Of a stretch of 64,000 bases of DNA, positions 17,501-25,550 are shown piece after piece. Origin of the DNA: Alphaproteobacteria bacterium (GTDB lineage: Bacteria > Planctomycetota > Phycisphaerae > UBA1845); contig JANQQE010000014.1 of NCBI GenBank assembly GCA_028285105.1, positions 1 through 64,000 on the forward strand. Direction: 5' to 3'. A program made the translations under genes and the position numbers. Position 1 is the first letter of the stretch. Each line of letters begins with the position of its first letter. The notes below the pieces were generated by a model. The model saw only the letters and a list, made by a program, of their open reading frames with translations. It was not told the DNA's origin and did no database searches.

Positions 17501-17750
17501 ATTGAGCGTCTACGGGGCATGCTTAACAAATCTGCGCCGATTTCGCCAAAGCGAAAGCATACTCTTGGAAGCTCACGAAATCCTGAAAAATGTTAGAGGT
17601 CCGGGACACGAACTAACGGTCGAAGTTATTCATCAACTAGTCAAATTATATAGTTTGAATTCGGAAGATGCAAAAACCGATTTGTGGAGCTCCCAGCTTG
17701 AAAAAGCACTAGAACTTGGACCACCAAATTCGACAGAACAGCTAGACTAG
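14577..17750 (+). CDS. membrane serine/threonine kinase with long TPR array
   Basis: A 1057-residue kinase with a good ribosome site (GGGGGAAAG). After a 95-residue N-terminal region the kinase domain has GRGGMGIVY at 97, VALKVM lysine, the catalytic loop HGDLKPNN at 211 (Arg of HRD replaced by Gly) and DFG at 240. The HGD form is found in so-called non-RD kinases, which do not depend on activation-loop phosphorylation. A hydrophobic segment lies near 392-415. Residues about 510-1040 are kinesin-light-chain-type TPR repeats of 42 residues (LGE-HP-TL...LA-LY...GR-xEAE), roughly a dozen. The repeats probably bind a protein partner. It lies directly upstream of the PAD gene on the same strand. 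Confidence 0.9.
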   Translation: MIGRSSTDQPEPRWKKVENIFHEALGQSKNERRRFVEDRTKDDLTLRTEAIALIDAHECDSSIFESAAFEKVRPPQQRYPDDQDQQIGRYRLDRVIGRGGMGIVYAAEQDYPRRQVALKVMRAADWQDMRRLKLFDREIHTLGRLQDSRIADIYEAGKTKDGRPFFAMELISGHSLSEYVSNFRPSLSIRLSIFLKICEALIHAHQRGVIHGDLKPNNIMVVADNKDAPSDATPNIKVLDFGLSRLIDDDMSLTATEVGHFMGTLAYMSPEQFRWNSKKDVDVRSDVFTLGVIFFELLSGQRPFGQCDALPHQLVRAICETSARKLGTINRRLQGDLETIATKALEKDLTRRYQSVFEFASDIRRFTQNAPIIARRASAWYVSGRFVKRNKLLVSSLSMTAVAHVLGTVVSVWQALDARQANALAQQRLAETRQAVTFLENMIETAEPDVVGRHIKIALSSAFNDEPNEVLEDLINQINPTEIGREVLFESVLRPGYETIEQFADQPLIQSQLLAQLGRTFVRIGDYRRADPTLSKAYELMREQLGEESSDVLITQGELANLYHQQARWEEAEDLFSKVFEIQSRVLGVNHRSTLQTRSRLALLHLDQNRFDVAQEILEETLDSQEQFLGADDIDTQNTLHSLALLFQSRGQYSESENLYVQMLAQLREQHGEESIVGLKVATSLGSQYRAQRRLEEAEQTIAKTLEIQTRTLGETHPDTLISMKGFAELKHYQGDYELAEKMYLRVIEAQENGLGTDHPDTIATKTNLAMVYSDQGRFSESELLFQSVIDVSRLVLGLAHTHTLSAIENMALSYGQQREYANAIELLQATIDPLRGTLGESHPRTALVTHRLAGLYDHAGRFAEAQELLLRLRMNERKTLGWLDFQTLSTSNSLGRSYLAENDFNAAYDEFEYALISLSQVYGENDPRVVESLSGLGATLLGLGHYSQAENVLAKGVSIAREAYMHEDTRVGEILSVYGACLTNLRRFRQSESILLEAHEILKNVRGPGHELTVEVIHQLVKLYSLNSEDAKTDLWSSQLEKALELGPPNSTEQLD

Positions 17751-18146
17751 CCTACGGATGCGACTTTCGTCTAGTGATCGTTGACAAATCATCGAGCAGT
17801 AGGCGATTACCGGCGCTTGCCAATCGGTTTTCATATCTCAATCCAGATTTGTCCTCTGCTTCGGTGACGCTAATCACACGCCATAGACGGCGTACCTCCA
17901 ACCTGCTTTCTGGCGCCAACTGCTGAATTAATCGGAAGTTACGCGTGCGCAAAGATGATGGGTGTTCAGCTTGGCCGACTACGGCAAACGAGTTCAACTG
18001 CAAAACTTCGATATTCCTGATCCCTTTCTCGCACGGTTTACGCTTTCAATAATAGAAGGCGGTGGTCGTTCGTAACCCGTCGTTTTGAATCAAGTGATTG
18101 AAACATTCGTTCGATTCATCCAATAGGCTAAGGCCGGAGGTTCCGA
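17751..18146. other. intergenic region upstream of the PAD gene
   Basis: 396 bases. On the minus strand, 18003-17752 is an open frame of about 83 residues with protein-like composition (for example SGLRYENRLASAGNRLLLDD), but without a ribosome site or known family. It may be a remnant or chance. No strong vegetative promoter for the PAD gene was recognised, which would fit an alternative sigma factor but does not prove it. Confidence 0.3.
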
Positions 18147-21100
18147 ATGCTCCGATCCACGCACGTGCTACTAGTTATAGGAATCTTTGCTTTTCCGGCG
18201 TTCGTATTTGCTCAAGACGATCCTGATTGTGATCAGTGGCTCGATATCAACAACTTATGTTGGGGCGTTTATTTCGGTAGTCCAGGGGAGTGTGGTGGAT
18301 CCTGTTCTGCAGGGCCACCGCCGGTGGTGACAGGTGCAGAGCCCATTCCATGCGAAGGGGCGATGGAGTACTGCTCAACATTTTATGTGGCGCCTGTTGC
18401 GACCGATGTGGACATCGTATGTGGCGGAGAGGCTACGGCTTGCGCGCCGGGAGTATGGGTTGACAACAATAATTGTCCCGGCGCTGAAACGGAATTATCG
18501 AGCTGTCCATTCAGTAAATTTGAACTCTTATGGCCCGATGGCTCGACATCAGGCCCACCTTTGAGTTGCCCTCAGGGGTCCAATTCGCACCGCCTCGATC
18601 AAGTTGGCCACTATACAATAGAAATATGCTCCGACGGTGGGTCTTTCGGCTTGTACCACAATTGTAGCACGGCCTTAGATCCATGCTCAATCGACGGCGA
18701 AGTGTGCATCTCTTCAGAATTCGACATTGGCTGCCCAAGCGGAACGCTTGAGTACTCCCCTGAGGAAGTTCCGATTTGTTATTTGGGCGCCGGGGCTCCG
18801 TACGTCAACTGGGAAACCGAGTGCGCGCCCAACTTCCCATGGCATTTCACGAAGGTCAGTGACGACACCGGCAGCGCCGTGGTGGATCCTAATAATGGCT
18901 CCATTTCTTTTCCGGACATTAGTGAAGCGTCGGAGGGAACTGTCACCGTAATGGTTACGACCGAGGAAGGATGCACGGCCTCCGGTTCGGTGACGTTTAA
19001 GTGTCCAATTGAAGAATTGGAGCTTTCACCCACCGAACACACGACGTGCGGAGGCATATCCGATATCTATGTCGTGTCAGAAGAGGACGAGTGTATATCC
19101 GATGTAATCTTCTCGATCGAACCGGATCCTGGCGTTGACGCCATCCTTTTCCCTTACTCGATCCACATCATTTACGGGTCGGAGCCGGGATCCGTACAAG
19201 TAAGGGGCGAACTCAATGACATGTGTTTCATTGGAAATTCCTTGAATGTCGTTTGCCCGACGGTGTCAACTTCCGTTCACCCTTCGACGATCAGCCTGTG
19301 TGACACTGCGACTTATGACCAGTCTGGTGCCGAGCAGGATTGCGGATTCTTACCCTTTCACATTGAAGACCAAAATGGAAACCGGTTTCCGGCGGGCGGG
19401 CCGTGGCTCAACGGAAACACGATTGCGCCAGGGTCGTCTACGGGATCGTTCAATTTCGTGACATACGTCGCTGACGTGCTTGGCGAGCCAACATCCTGCA
19501 AATGGGAAGACCCGATCACCATTACTTGTCCGCCTGGAAACGCACAAGCGCGAGTCAATGGCGTCGTAACTTCGAGTATGCGTACTTGTGACTTGGCAGC
19601 CCTCGAAGTCGTTTTTTCCCCTTCGACCTGCTACTTGGGCGTCGAGTGGGAGATTGTCGGACCAAACCCTGGAAACGCATCGATCAACGGCTCGACTCTA
19701 AATCCGGGTGATCAGCCGGCACAATTGCAACTCAGAGCGACGGTGAGCCAGTCCCCTGATTGCACTTACGAAACAACCGTTTCCGTAACATGCCCGGAAG
19801 GCTCGGTCGTCTTTCAGCGGGATGGCGAAACAATCACCGAATTCGCGAAATGCTATACCGCATATGCCGCAATGGAATGGGACGATCCGCTCTGTACCGA
19901 TACCGTTTATTGGTTCATCGACGGCGACAATCTCGGCGGTGCCACGATCAACCAGGCAACCGGCGAAATCTCACCCGGTACCGAGGTTGGCGTCTTGAAC
20001 ATCTATGCAACAACCGACCCTGAAGGCGAACGCGGCGACAACTGCTACTGGAGTGGATCGGTCTTAATTCGTTGTCCCGAAGGTGAAGCGGAGTTGCTTC
20101 TTAATGGAACTCCAGTCTCTACCATGCGAACATGCGATGGGCCTGCACAAGCAATCTTCAATACGGAGGAATGCAACCTGGCAAATTACTGGTTCCTCGA
20201 TGATCCCGGAGCCACCGGCGCCTCTGTCACGACTGGTGGAACATTCTCACCGGGTTCAAAAGCCGGAACCATGACTTTGTACGCAACCGAAACAATCCTG
20301 GGAACTCGGGGCGTCTGCGATCCGGAAATGTCCGTCACTGTGACCTGTCCAGAAGGCGAGATTGTCTTCAATCGTGCAGGAGCACCGGTTTCGGACTTTG
20401 CGAAATGCTACACTGCTTACGCGACCGTTGAATGGGAAGATCCGAATTGCCAGGAAACCGTCCACTGGTTCATTGAGGGCGATAATCTCGGTGGAGCTAC
20501 GGTCGACCAAGTATCCGGCCTGATTACGCCTGGATCTGGTACCGGTTTGCTTTCAGTCTACGCAACGACGGATCCAAACGGTGCCAAGGGTGACTTCTGC
20601 CACTGGAGTGGTTCCGTCGTAATTCGCTGCCCTCATGCCGATGCTAAGTTGTTACTTCATGGTATGTCTGTCACAACCATGCGAACCTGCGACGGTCCGG
20701 CTCAGGCGACCGTCCAAACCGAAGAGTGCACCCTTGCAAATTATTGGTTCCTTGAGGACCCGAATCACACTGGCGCGTCAATCACACTGGGGGGATCGTT
20801 CTCACCAGGAATCAAGCCGGGAACGATGACGATCCGATCGTCGGAGACCGCCGAAGGATCGACGGGCGTTTGCGATGAGGAATTGACCGTCACCGTTACT
20901 TGTCCAAAAGGTGACGTCGTGTTCAAGCGGGACGGCGATACAATTGAAGAACTTGCCAGGTGCTATACAGCGACCGCCGAAGTTGATTGGGATGATCCAG
21001 AATGCACTGAGACCATCTACTGGTTCATCGACGGCGATGATCTCGGGGGAGCCATCATCAATCGGACGACCGGCGTGATCAAGCCCGGTATCGAGAACGG

Positions 21101-24100
21101 CAAGCTGGTAGTCTACGCGACGACTGATCCGGAAGGGCGCCGCAGTTCATTCTGTTCGTGGACTGGAACGATTGAGATTCGTTGCCCCGAATTCACAGCC
21201 AAGTTGCTCCTGAATGGCAAGCATGTCACGACCATGCGCACCTGCGACGGTCCTGCCCAGGCGACCATCAATACCGAGGAGTGTATCCTCGCCAATTACT
21301 GGTTTCTTTCTGATCCCGAGGACACCGGGGCCACAATTACGCTGAGTGGCTCCTTCACACCGGGAACCAAGCCTGGAACTGTGTACTTGTACGCCACAGA
21401 AACGGCCACCGGTAAGCGCACCAAGTGCGACCCGGAACTGCGCGTCACGGTTACTTGTCCAGAGGGAGAAGTCGCGTTCACACGAAACGGAAAGACAATC
21501 ACGGAATTCGCTAAATGTTATACGGCGCAAGCCGAAATGAAATGGCACGATTCCGAGTGCGCCGACACGGTGTATTGGTTTATCAATGGCGACAATCTAG
21601 GCGGTGCGGCGATCGATCCCTTGTCAGGTCAAATCACGCCGGGCGTTAAGACGGGCGTATTGTCCGTTTACGCTACCTTGGACCCCGACGGCAAACGTGG
21701 TGACCATTGTAATTGGAGCGGCTCGGTGAACATACGTTGTCCAATCGCAGAAGTCGATCTCGTTTTGAACGGCAGCCCGACCGATACGGTTCGGTATTGT
21801 GAAGGCCCGGCGTACGCATACGTTTCGTGGTTCGAATGCGGGTTTACAGAATTCTATTGGAAATTATACGATTTCGACGATACCGGATCGACAATTGGCC
21901 CGATTGACGGTGTCTTTGTACCAGGCCCGATGCCGGGTACGGTCACGGTTGTGGCGATTGAAGGCACACCCAACATGCCAGGGGATTGTATCTATTCTAA
22001 GGATATAATGGTTGAGTTACTCGAAGTCGAATTAATGGTAGATAGTGACAATGACGACGACATCGATACATCGGATGACGAAATAGAAACCAACTCACCG
22101 GGCAAGTTTGTTTGTCGAAACAACAACAATGACAACGATAACGAATATTTGGACTATCATATGAATGACAGGCCCGTATTGGGTGAAAAAGATCTGGTAC
22201 CCTTTAAGGTTGATACAAACTTCGAGCCTGAGGGCCCTTCAACTGCGACCTGGACGATCACCTGGGAAGGTGAAGGTGCTATCAGGATCTGGGAATCGAG
22301 TGACAAAAGTGGCGAAGAAATTCAGAATGGTCAACCGTGCTTGTGGTACTTTGATTCACCGCTGTCAGAATACCACATTGAGGGGCTAGATGCGGGCGAG
22401 GTGGATATTACTTTTGAAGTAGCGCCTGAGATCGATTCAAACCCCGATTGCTATACCGACACAATCAGAATCACCGTGATTTCCACGGATATTGACGTCG
22501 ATAGCGACAATACGCAACCTAGTCCGTTTGAGGCGAATCTTACCGACCACGAAGAATTGATCGAAGATGATCCTATGCTTCCTGGCAGAATACTGGGCGT
22601 AAACGACAATGACGATGATGGCGACGGAATTATTGACTTCAACGACGCTGACGTACCAAATGAAAAAAATCTTGCGGCTGCATTCATCGACGTGGCCGGA
22701 ATGGATAGAAACGTTGCGCTGATTCACTTCGAGTTTCAAGAGAATCGGATCAGGCTTTGGACCTCGCAGCAATACCGTGATCCATCGCCCTTTTTTCTTG
22801 GCGGTAACGCTATCTCCGCCGGGCTTCATCGCGTCTCAGATTTCTCGGATTCCAGCGCAGAGCAGTTGATTAAGGTGTGGATCGAATTCATCGATGTTGG
22901 AGGTGTGCCGTCCGATCGGATCACGATTCGCGTCGATCCGGATGGCGGAGGCGGAAATGCCCCATTTTTGTGCGAAGACTCGGTGCGACTGACTGGCATT
23001 CGTGCGGACTTGTCGACAGACGGCAATAATGATGGCCAATTTAATACGCCACCAGCGATCGCTATCGACGAGTCGGTGGAAGACAAACCACCTGGAAGAC
23101 TGGTGATGCGAAATGACGATCAGGACGAAGGGAAATTGAACGGGGCGTCACCTCCGATGCTGTTAGCGGATCTTGACGATCCATCACCTTTGGATACCAA
23201 TGGAATTGTCGTTCTTGATGACATGTCATTGACTTTAGGGTCCGTTAACCCCAGTCTCTTAGCTGATAATGCTCAGATGTCCGTTGAGTTGCGAAAGACC
23301 GGCACGGGTGACTGTCGGGTCATCGCGGTGAATGGAAACGACTGGCAAGAAGTTCCGTTCGACACCGAACTGCGACCGCAATTCTTCGCGAGCACCGCAC
23401 CCTACCTGAATCACAACTGGTATGTCGAGGGATTTACCGTTGGCAAGGTCGAGCTGGAACTCGTAACCAAGATGAATGGTGAAGAAATTAGCGGTGACCG
23501 GATCGTCGTCACTGTTCTTCGTTGCGATCTTGATGTCGACACCGATCGTGACAATGACGTGGACCTGGTTGACGACGATGGACACGAAGCAGACTGGAGC
23601 AAGAATCGTGGCGCCTTCTTCAACGTGAATCACGACAACGACAGCGGTGTCTCTGGAAAACATGACGCCGTCAATTTCAGCGACACCAATGGGGTTCCCA
23701 TCGACGAGGACATGAAAATCAACGGGATGGGCGACGAGAATGACATCACCCCTCTTGTTGTGCAGGCGATCGCACCCGGCGTAACGCTTCCCGGTGAATA
23801 TTCATACTGGCTCAAGGTTGCGTCGAAGGAAGACGCCCAGTCGATTCACGTATTCGAGGAGCGGTTGGCTAACAAGTCAGTGATCTTAGGGTCACTCGGC
23901 GATCGGGTGGTCGGTGGCACAGCGGCGGCGAAAGAAGTTAACGTGACCAGTCGGATCAAAATGGACAATAAACACGACTTCGGCTTGGAAGGAATGTTCT
24001 ATCGCCACACTGGAGCGAGGAATGCATTCGACGGAGAGGTCGATCTGACACTTGAGCTACGGCGAGATACGCACGTCATTATGTCCGACGAAGTGCGACT

Positions 24101-25550
24101 GAAAGTTGCCCCCTGGCAAATGATTTCGCACAACGAGGCCACCACCGATGTTTATGCCTCGTTGATCCCCTCTCCTGTACCCCCCACCCTTCGGAATAAC
24201 GACGATTTCCGCACCGGCTTGGGTGGTTCGATGCAGCTCACCGAAATCGCCTACGACATAAATCCGAATAACCAATGGCTGCAAGATCACATCGAGGTTG
24301 GCTACACCCATCGTCCAGGCCAATCGAAGATGTACAGCGTATTCAGGCTGCCATACGACTATCATAGCGATCAGCCGACATGGCCTGAATCAAATCTTCT
24401 GGATGATACCACGGCGACATTTCAATTCGGTGTCAGGTTTGGCCTAGCAGTCGAAGGCAACTATGGCGGTAACATCGAATTGCTACCGCCTACAGCAACC
24501 CATCCACGCGGACGTATCTGCGTCGGAAGCACTCGTTCTGACGACCTTCGGCAGTTCTTCGTCGATCAGGAGGTGCAGGAGCCTTTCGATATACCAACTG
24601 GTTGGCTAGCCGTCAGTCATGTGGACGAGATATTTGGCTTCCTCCCCAGCGGTGCCGTTGGAATTGAAAGCCCGACACGCGCCATCGACCTACTCAATGC
24701 CATCCCACCCGCAGACCTACCGCGATCGGTGTTCTTTGCCACCGGCATAAATCGACCTCAGGCTGGCGTAGCATCCGCCAATGCCACGTCCAACACGCGA
24801 CTTGAAACTGGAATTGACTTGACGACCGCGCCCTGGGAATACGTTCGCATCTACAGCGGCGCAGGCGCAGGACAAGTGGCCCACATCGCCACCAAGGCCA
24901 ATGGATTCATCGAAGTGGATCAAGTCTGGAATACGGGCACGACCGTGTTAGAGAACGGGACAGCGTATTCCGCGTTCCAAAACTCAGCGAAACAGGGTCA
25001 CTTCGTCAGCAGAACTAGTTGGTATATCAATCCGCAGGCGGGTGACAACTATGTCCTCGTAGAAGGAACCCAATTCTGGGCTGACGACACTGGGGATAAA
25101 GGCGCGCCGGCTCTCATTACTGTCACGGAAGTGCTTGCCGACACAAACTTTATCAACTTTAATCTCAACGAAGTGCAACCAATCATCGATGACGTTAAAT
25201 CCAAACTTGATACGGCAGCTGGTGTTGTGCTGAGTTCCGTGGAATTACCGACTTTGTTTATGGGCGAGCATTCCCACAGCTCGTTCCCTATGTTGCGCAG
25301 CGCCATCGCTTTCAATCCCGGTCTTGCCAATTTCCAACCGGTGAATGGAAAAATCTATTTCCCCAAGCAATTTGGTCCACGTAACGCCATGAACGAGGAT
25401 ATCTTCGAAGCCAATGTGGCCGCATCGATCAGCAACAAAGTGTTTATAGACGACTGGAATATGTATCATAGGCTAACAGGCGAAGTTCATTGCGGTACCA
25501 ATACAAAGCGACACTTTCCTAGTGTAAACTGGTGGGAGAATCTACCATGA
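18147..25550 (+). CDS. giant secreted peptidylarginine deiminase with Ig-like and calcium modules
   Basis: A 2467-residue exported protein; signal peptide 1-22 (FVFA-QDD), ribosome site CGGAGG. Residues about 290-1290 are cysteine-bounded Ig-like units, including a 185-residue pair (FAKCYTA and MRTCDGPAQA) repeated four times from 549 with exact 555-bp spacing. Four acidic modules start near 1296, 1447, 1619 and 1790 (LDVDTDRDNDVD and variants) and resemble the calcium-binding middle domain of animal PADs. The end is a PAD catalytic domain: APWQM, WLQDHIEVGY with Asp2047, GNIELLPPT, HVDE with His2158 and Asp2160, FGPRNA, and GEVHCGTN with Cys2449, matching PAD4 Asp350, His471, Asp473 and Cys645. 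PADs turn peptidyl-arginine into citrulline with calcium. An extra ~100 residues (about 2195-2300) separate the His/Asp and Cys parts. The catalytic set is complete, so activity outside the cytoplasm is expected. Confidence 0.9.
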   Translation: MLRSTHVLLVIGIFAFPAFVFAQDDPDCDQWLDINNLCWGVYFGSPGECGGSCSAGPPPVVTGAEPIPCEGAMEYCSTFYVAPVATDVDIVCGGEATACAPGVWVDNNNCPGAETELSSCPFSKFELLWPDGSTSGPPLSCPQGSNSHRLDQVGHYTIEICSDGGSFGLYHNCSTALDPCSIDGEVCISSEFDIGCPSGTLEYSPEEVPICYLGAGAPYVNWETECAPNFPWHFTKVSDDTGSAVVDPNNGSISFPDISEASEGTVTVMVTTEEGCTASGSVTFKCPIEELELSPTEHTTCGGISDIYVVSEEDECISDVIFSIEPDPGVDAILFPYSIHIIYGSEPGSVQVRGELNDMCFIGNSLNVVCPTVSTSVHPSTISLCDTATYDQSGAEQDCGFLPFHIEDQNGNRFPAGGPWLNGNTIAPGSSTGSFNFVTYVADVLGEPTSCKWEDPITITCPPGNAQARVNGVVTSSMRTCDLAALEVVFSPSTCYLGVEWEIVGPNPGNASINGSTLNPGDQPAQLQLRATVSQSPDCTYETTVSVTCPEGSVVFQRDGETITEFAKCYTAYAAMEWDDPLCTDTVYWFIDGDNLGGATINQATGEISPGTEVGVLNIYATTDPEGERGDNCYWSGSVLIRCPEGEAELLLNGTPVSTMRTCDGPAQAIFNTEECNLANYWFLDDPGATGASVTTGGTFSPGSKAGTMTLYATETILGTRGVCDPEMSVTVTCPEGEIVFNRAGAPVSDFAKCYTAYATVEWEDPNCQETVHWFIEGDNLGGATVDQVSGLITPGSGTGLLSVYATTDPNGAKGDFCHWSGSVVIRCPHADAKLLLHGMSVTTMRTCDGPAQATVQTEECTLANYWFLEDPNHTGASITLGGSFSPGIKPGTMTIRSSETAEGSTGVCDEELTVTVTCPKGDVVFKRDGDTIEELARCYTATAEVDWDDPECTETIYWFIDGDDLGGAIINRTTGVIKPGIENGKLVVYATTDPEGRRSSFCSWTGTIEIRCPEFTAKLLLNGKHVTTMRTCDGPAQATINTEECILANYWFLSDPEDTGATITLSGSFTPGTKPGTVYLYATETATGKRTKCDPELRVTVTCPEGEVAFTRNGKTITEFAKCYTAQAEMKWHDSECADTVYWFINGDNLGGAAIDPLSGQITPGVKTGVLSVYATLDPDGKRGDHCNWSGSVNIRCPIAEVDLVLNGSPTDTVRYCEGPAYAYVSWFECGFTEFYWKLYDFDDTGSTIGPIDGVFVPGPMPGTVTVVAIEGTPNMPGDCIYSKDIMVELLEVELMVDSDNDDDIDTSDDEIETNSPGKFVCRNNNNDNDNEYLDYHMNDRPVLGEKDLVPFKVDTNFEPEGPSTATWTITWEGEGAIRIWESSDKSGEEIQNGQPCLWYFDSPLSEYHIEGLDAGEVDITFEVAPEIDSNPDCYTDTIRITVISTDIDVDSDNTQPSPFEANLTDHEELIEDDPMLPGRILGVNDNDDDGDGIIDFNDADVPNEKNLAAAFIDVAGMDRNVALIHFEFQENRIRLWTSQQYRDPSPFFLGGNAISAGLHRVSDFSDSSAEQLIKVWIEFIDVGGVPSDRITIRVDPDGGGGNAPFLCEDSVRLTGIRADLSTDGNNDGQFNTPPAIAIDESVEDKPPGRLVMRNDDQDEGKLNGASPPMLLADLDDPSPLDTNGIVVLDDMSLTLGSVNPSLLADNAQMSVELRKTGTGDCRVIAVNGNDWQEVPFDTELRPQFFASTAPYLNHNWYVEGFTVGKVELELVTKMNGEEISGDRIVVTVLRCDLDVDTDRDNDVDLVDDDGHEADWSKNRGAFFNVNHDNDSGVSGKHDAVNFSDTNGVPIDEDMKINGMGDENDITPLVVQAIAPGVTLPGEYSYWLKVASKEDAQSIHVFEERLANKSVILGSLGDRVVGGTAAAKEVNVTSRIKMDNKHDFGLEGMFYRHTGARNAFDGEVDLTLELRRDTHVIMSDEVRLKVAPWQMISHNEATTDVYASLIPSPVPPTLRNNDDFRTGLGGSMQLTEIAYDINPNNQWLQDHIEVGYTHRPGQSKMYSVFRLPYDYHSDQPTWPESNLLDDTTATFQFGVRFGLAVEGNYGGNIELLPPTATHPRGRICVGSTRSDDLRQFFVDQEVQEPFDIPTGWLAVSHVDEIFGFLPSGAVGIESPTRAIDLLNAIPPADLPRSVFFATGINRPQAGVASANATSNTRLETGIDLTTAPWEYVRIYSGAGAGQVAHIATKANGFIEVDQVWNTGTTVLENGTAYSAFQNSAKQGHFVSRTSWYINPQAGDNYVLVEGTQFWADDTGDKGAPALITVTEVLADTNFINFNLNEVQPIIDDVKSKLDTAAGVVLSSVELPTLFMGEHSHSSFPMLRSAIAFNPGLANFQPVNGKIYFPKQFGPRNAMNEDIFEANVAASISNKVFIDDWNMYHRLTGEVHCGTNTKRHFPSVNWWENLP

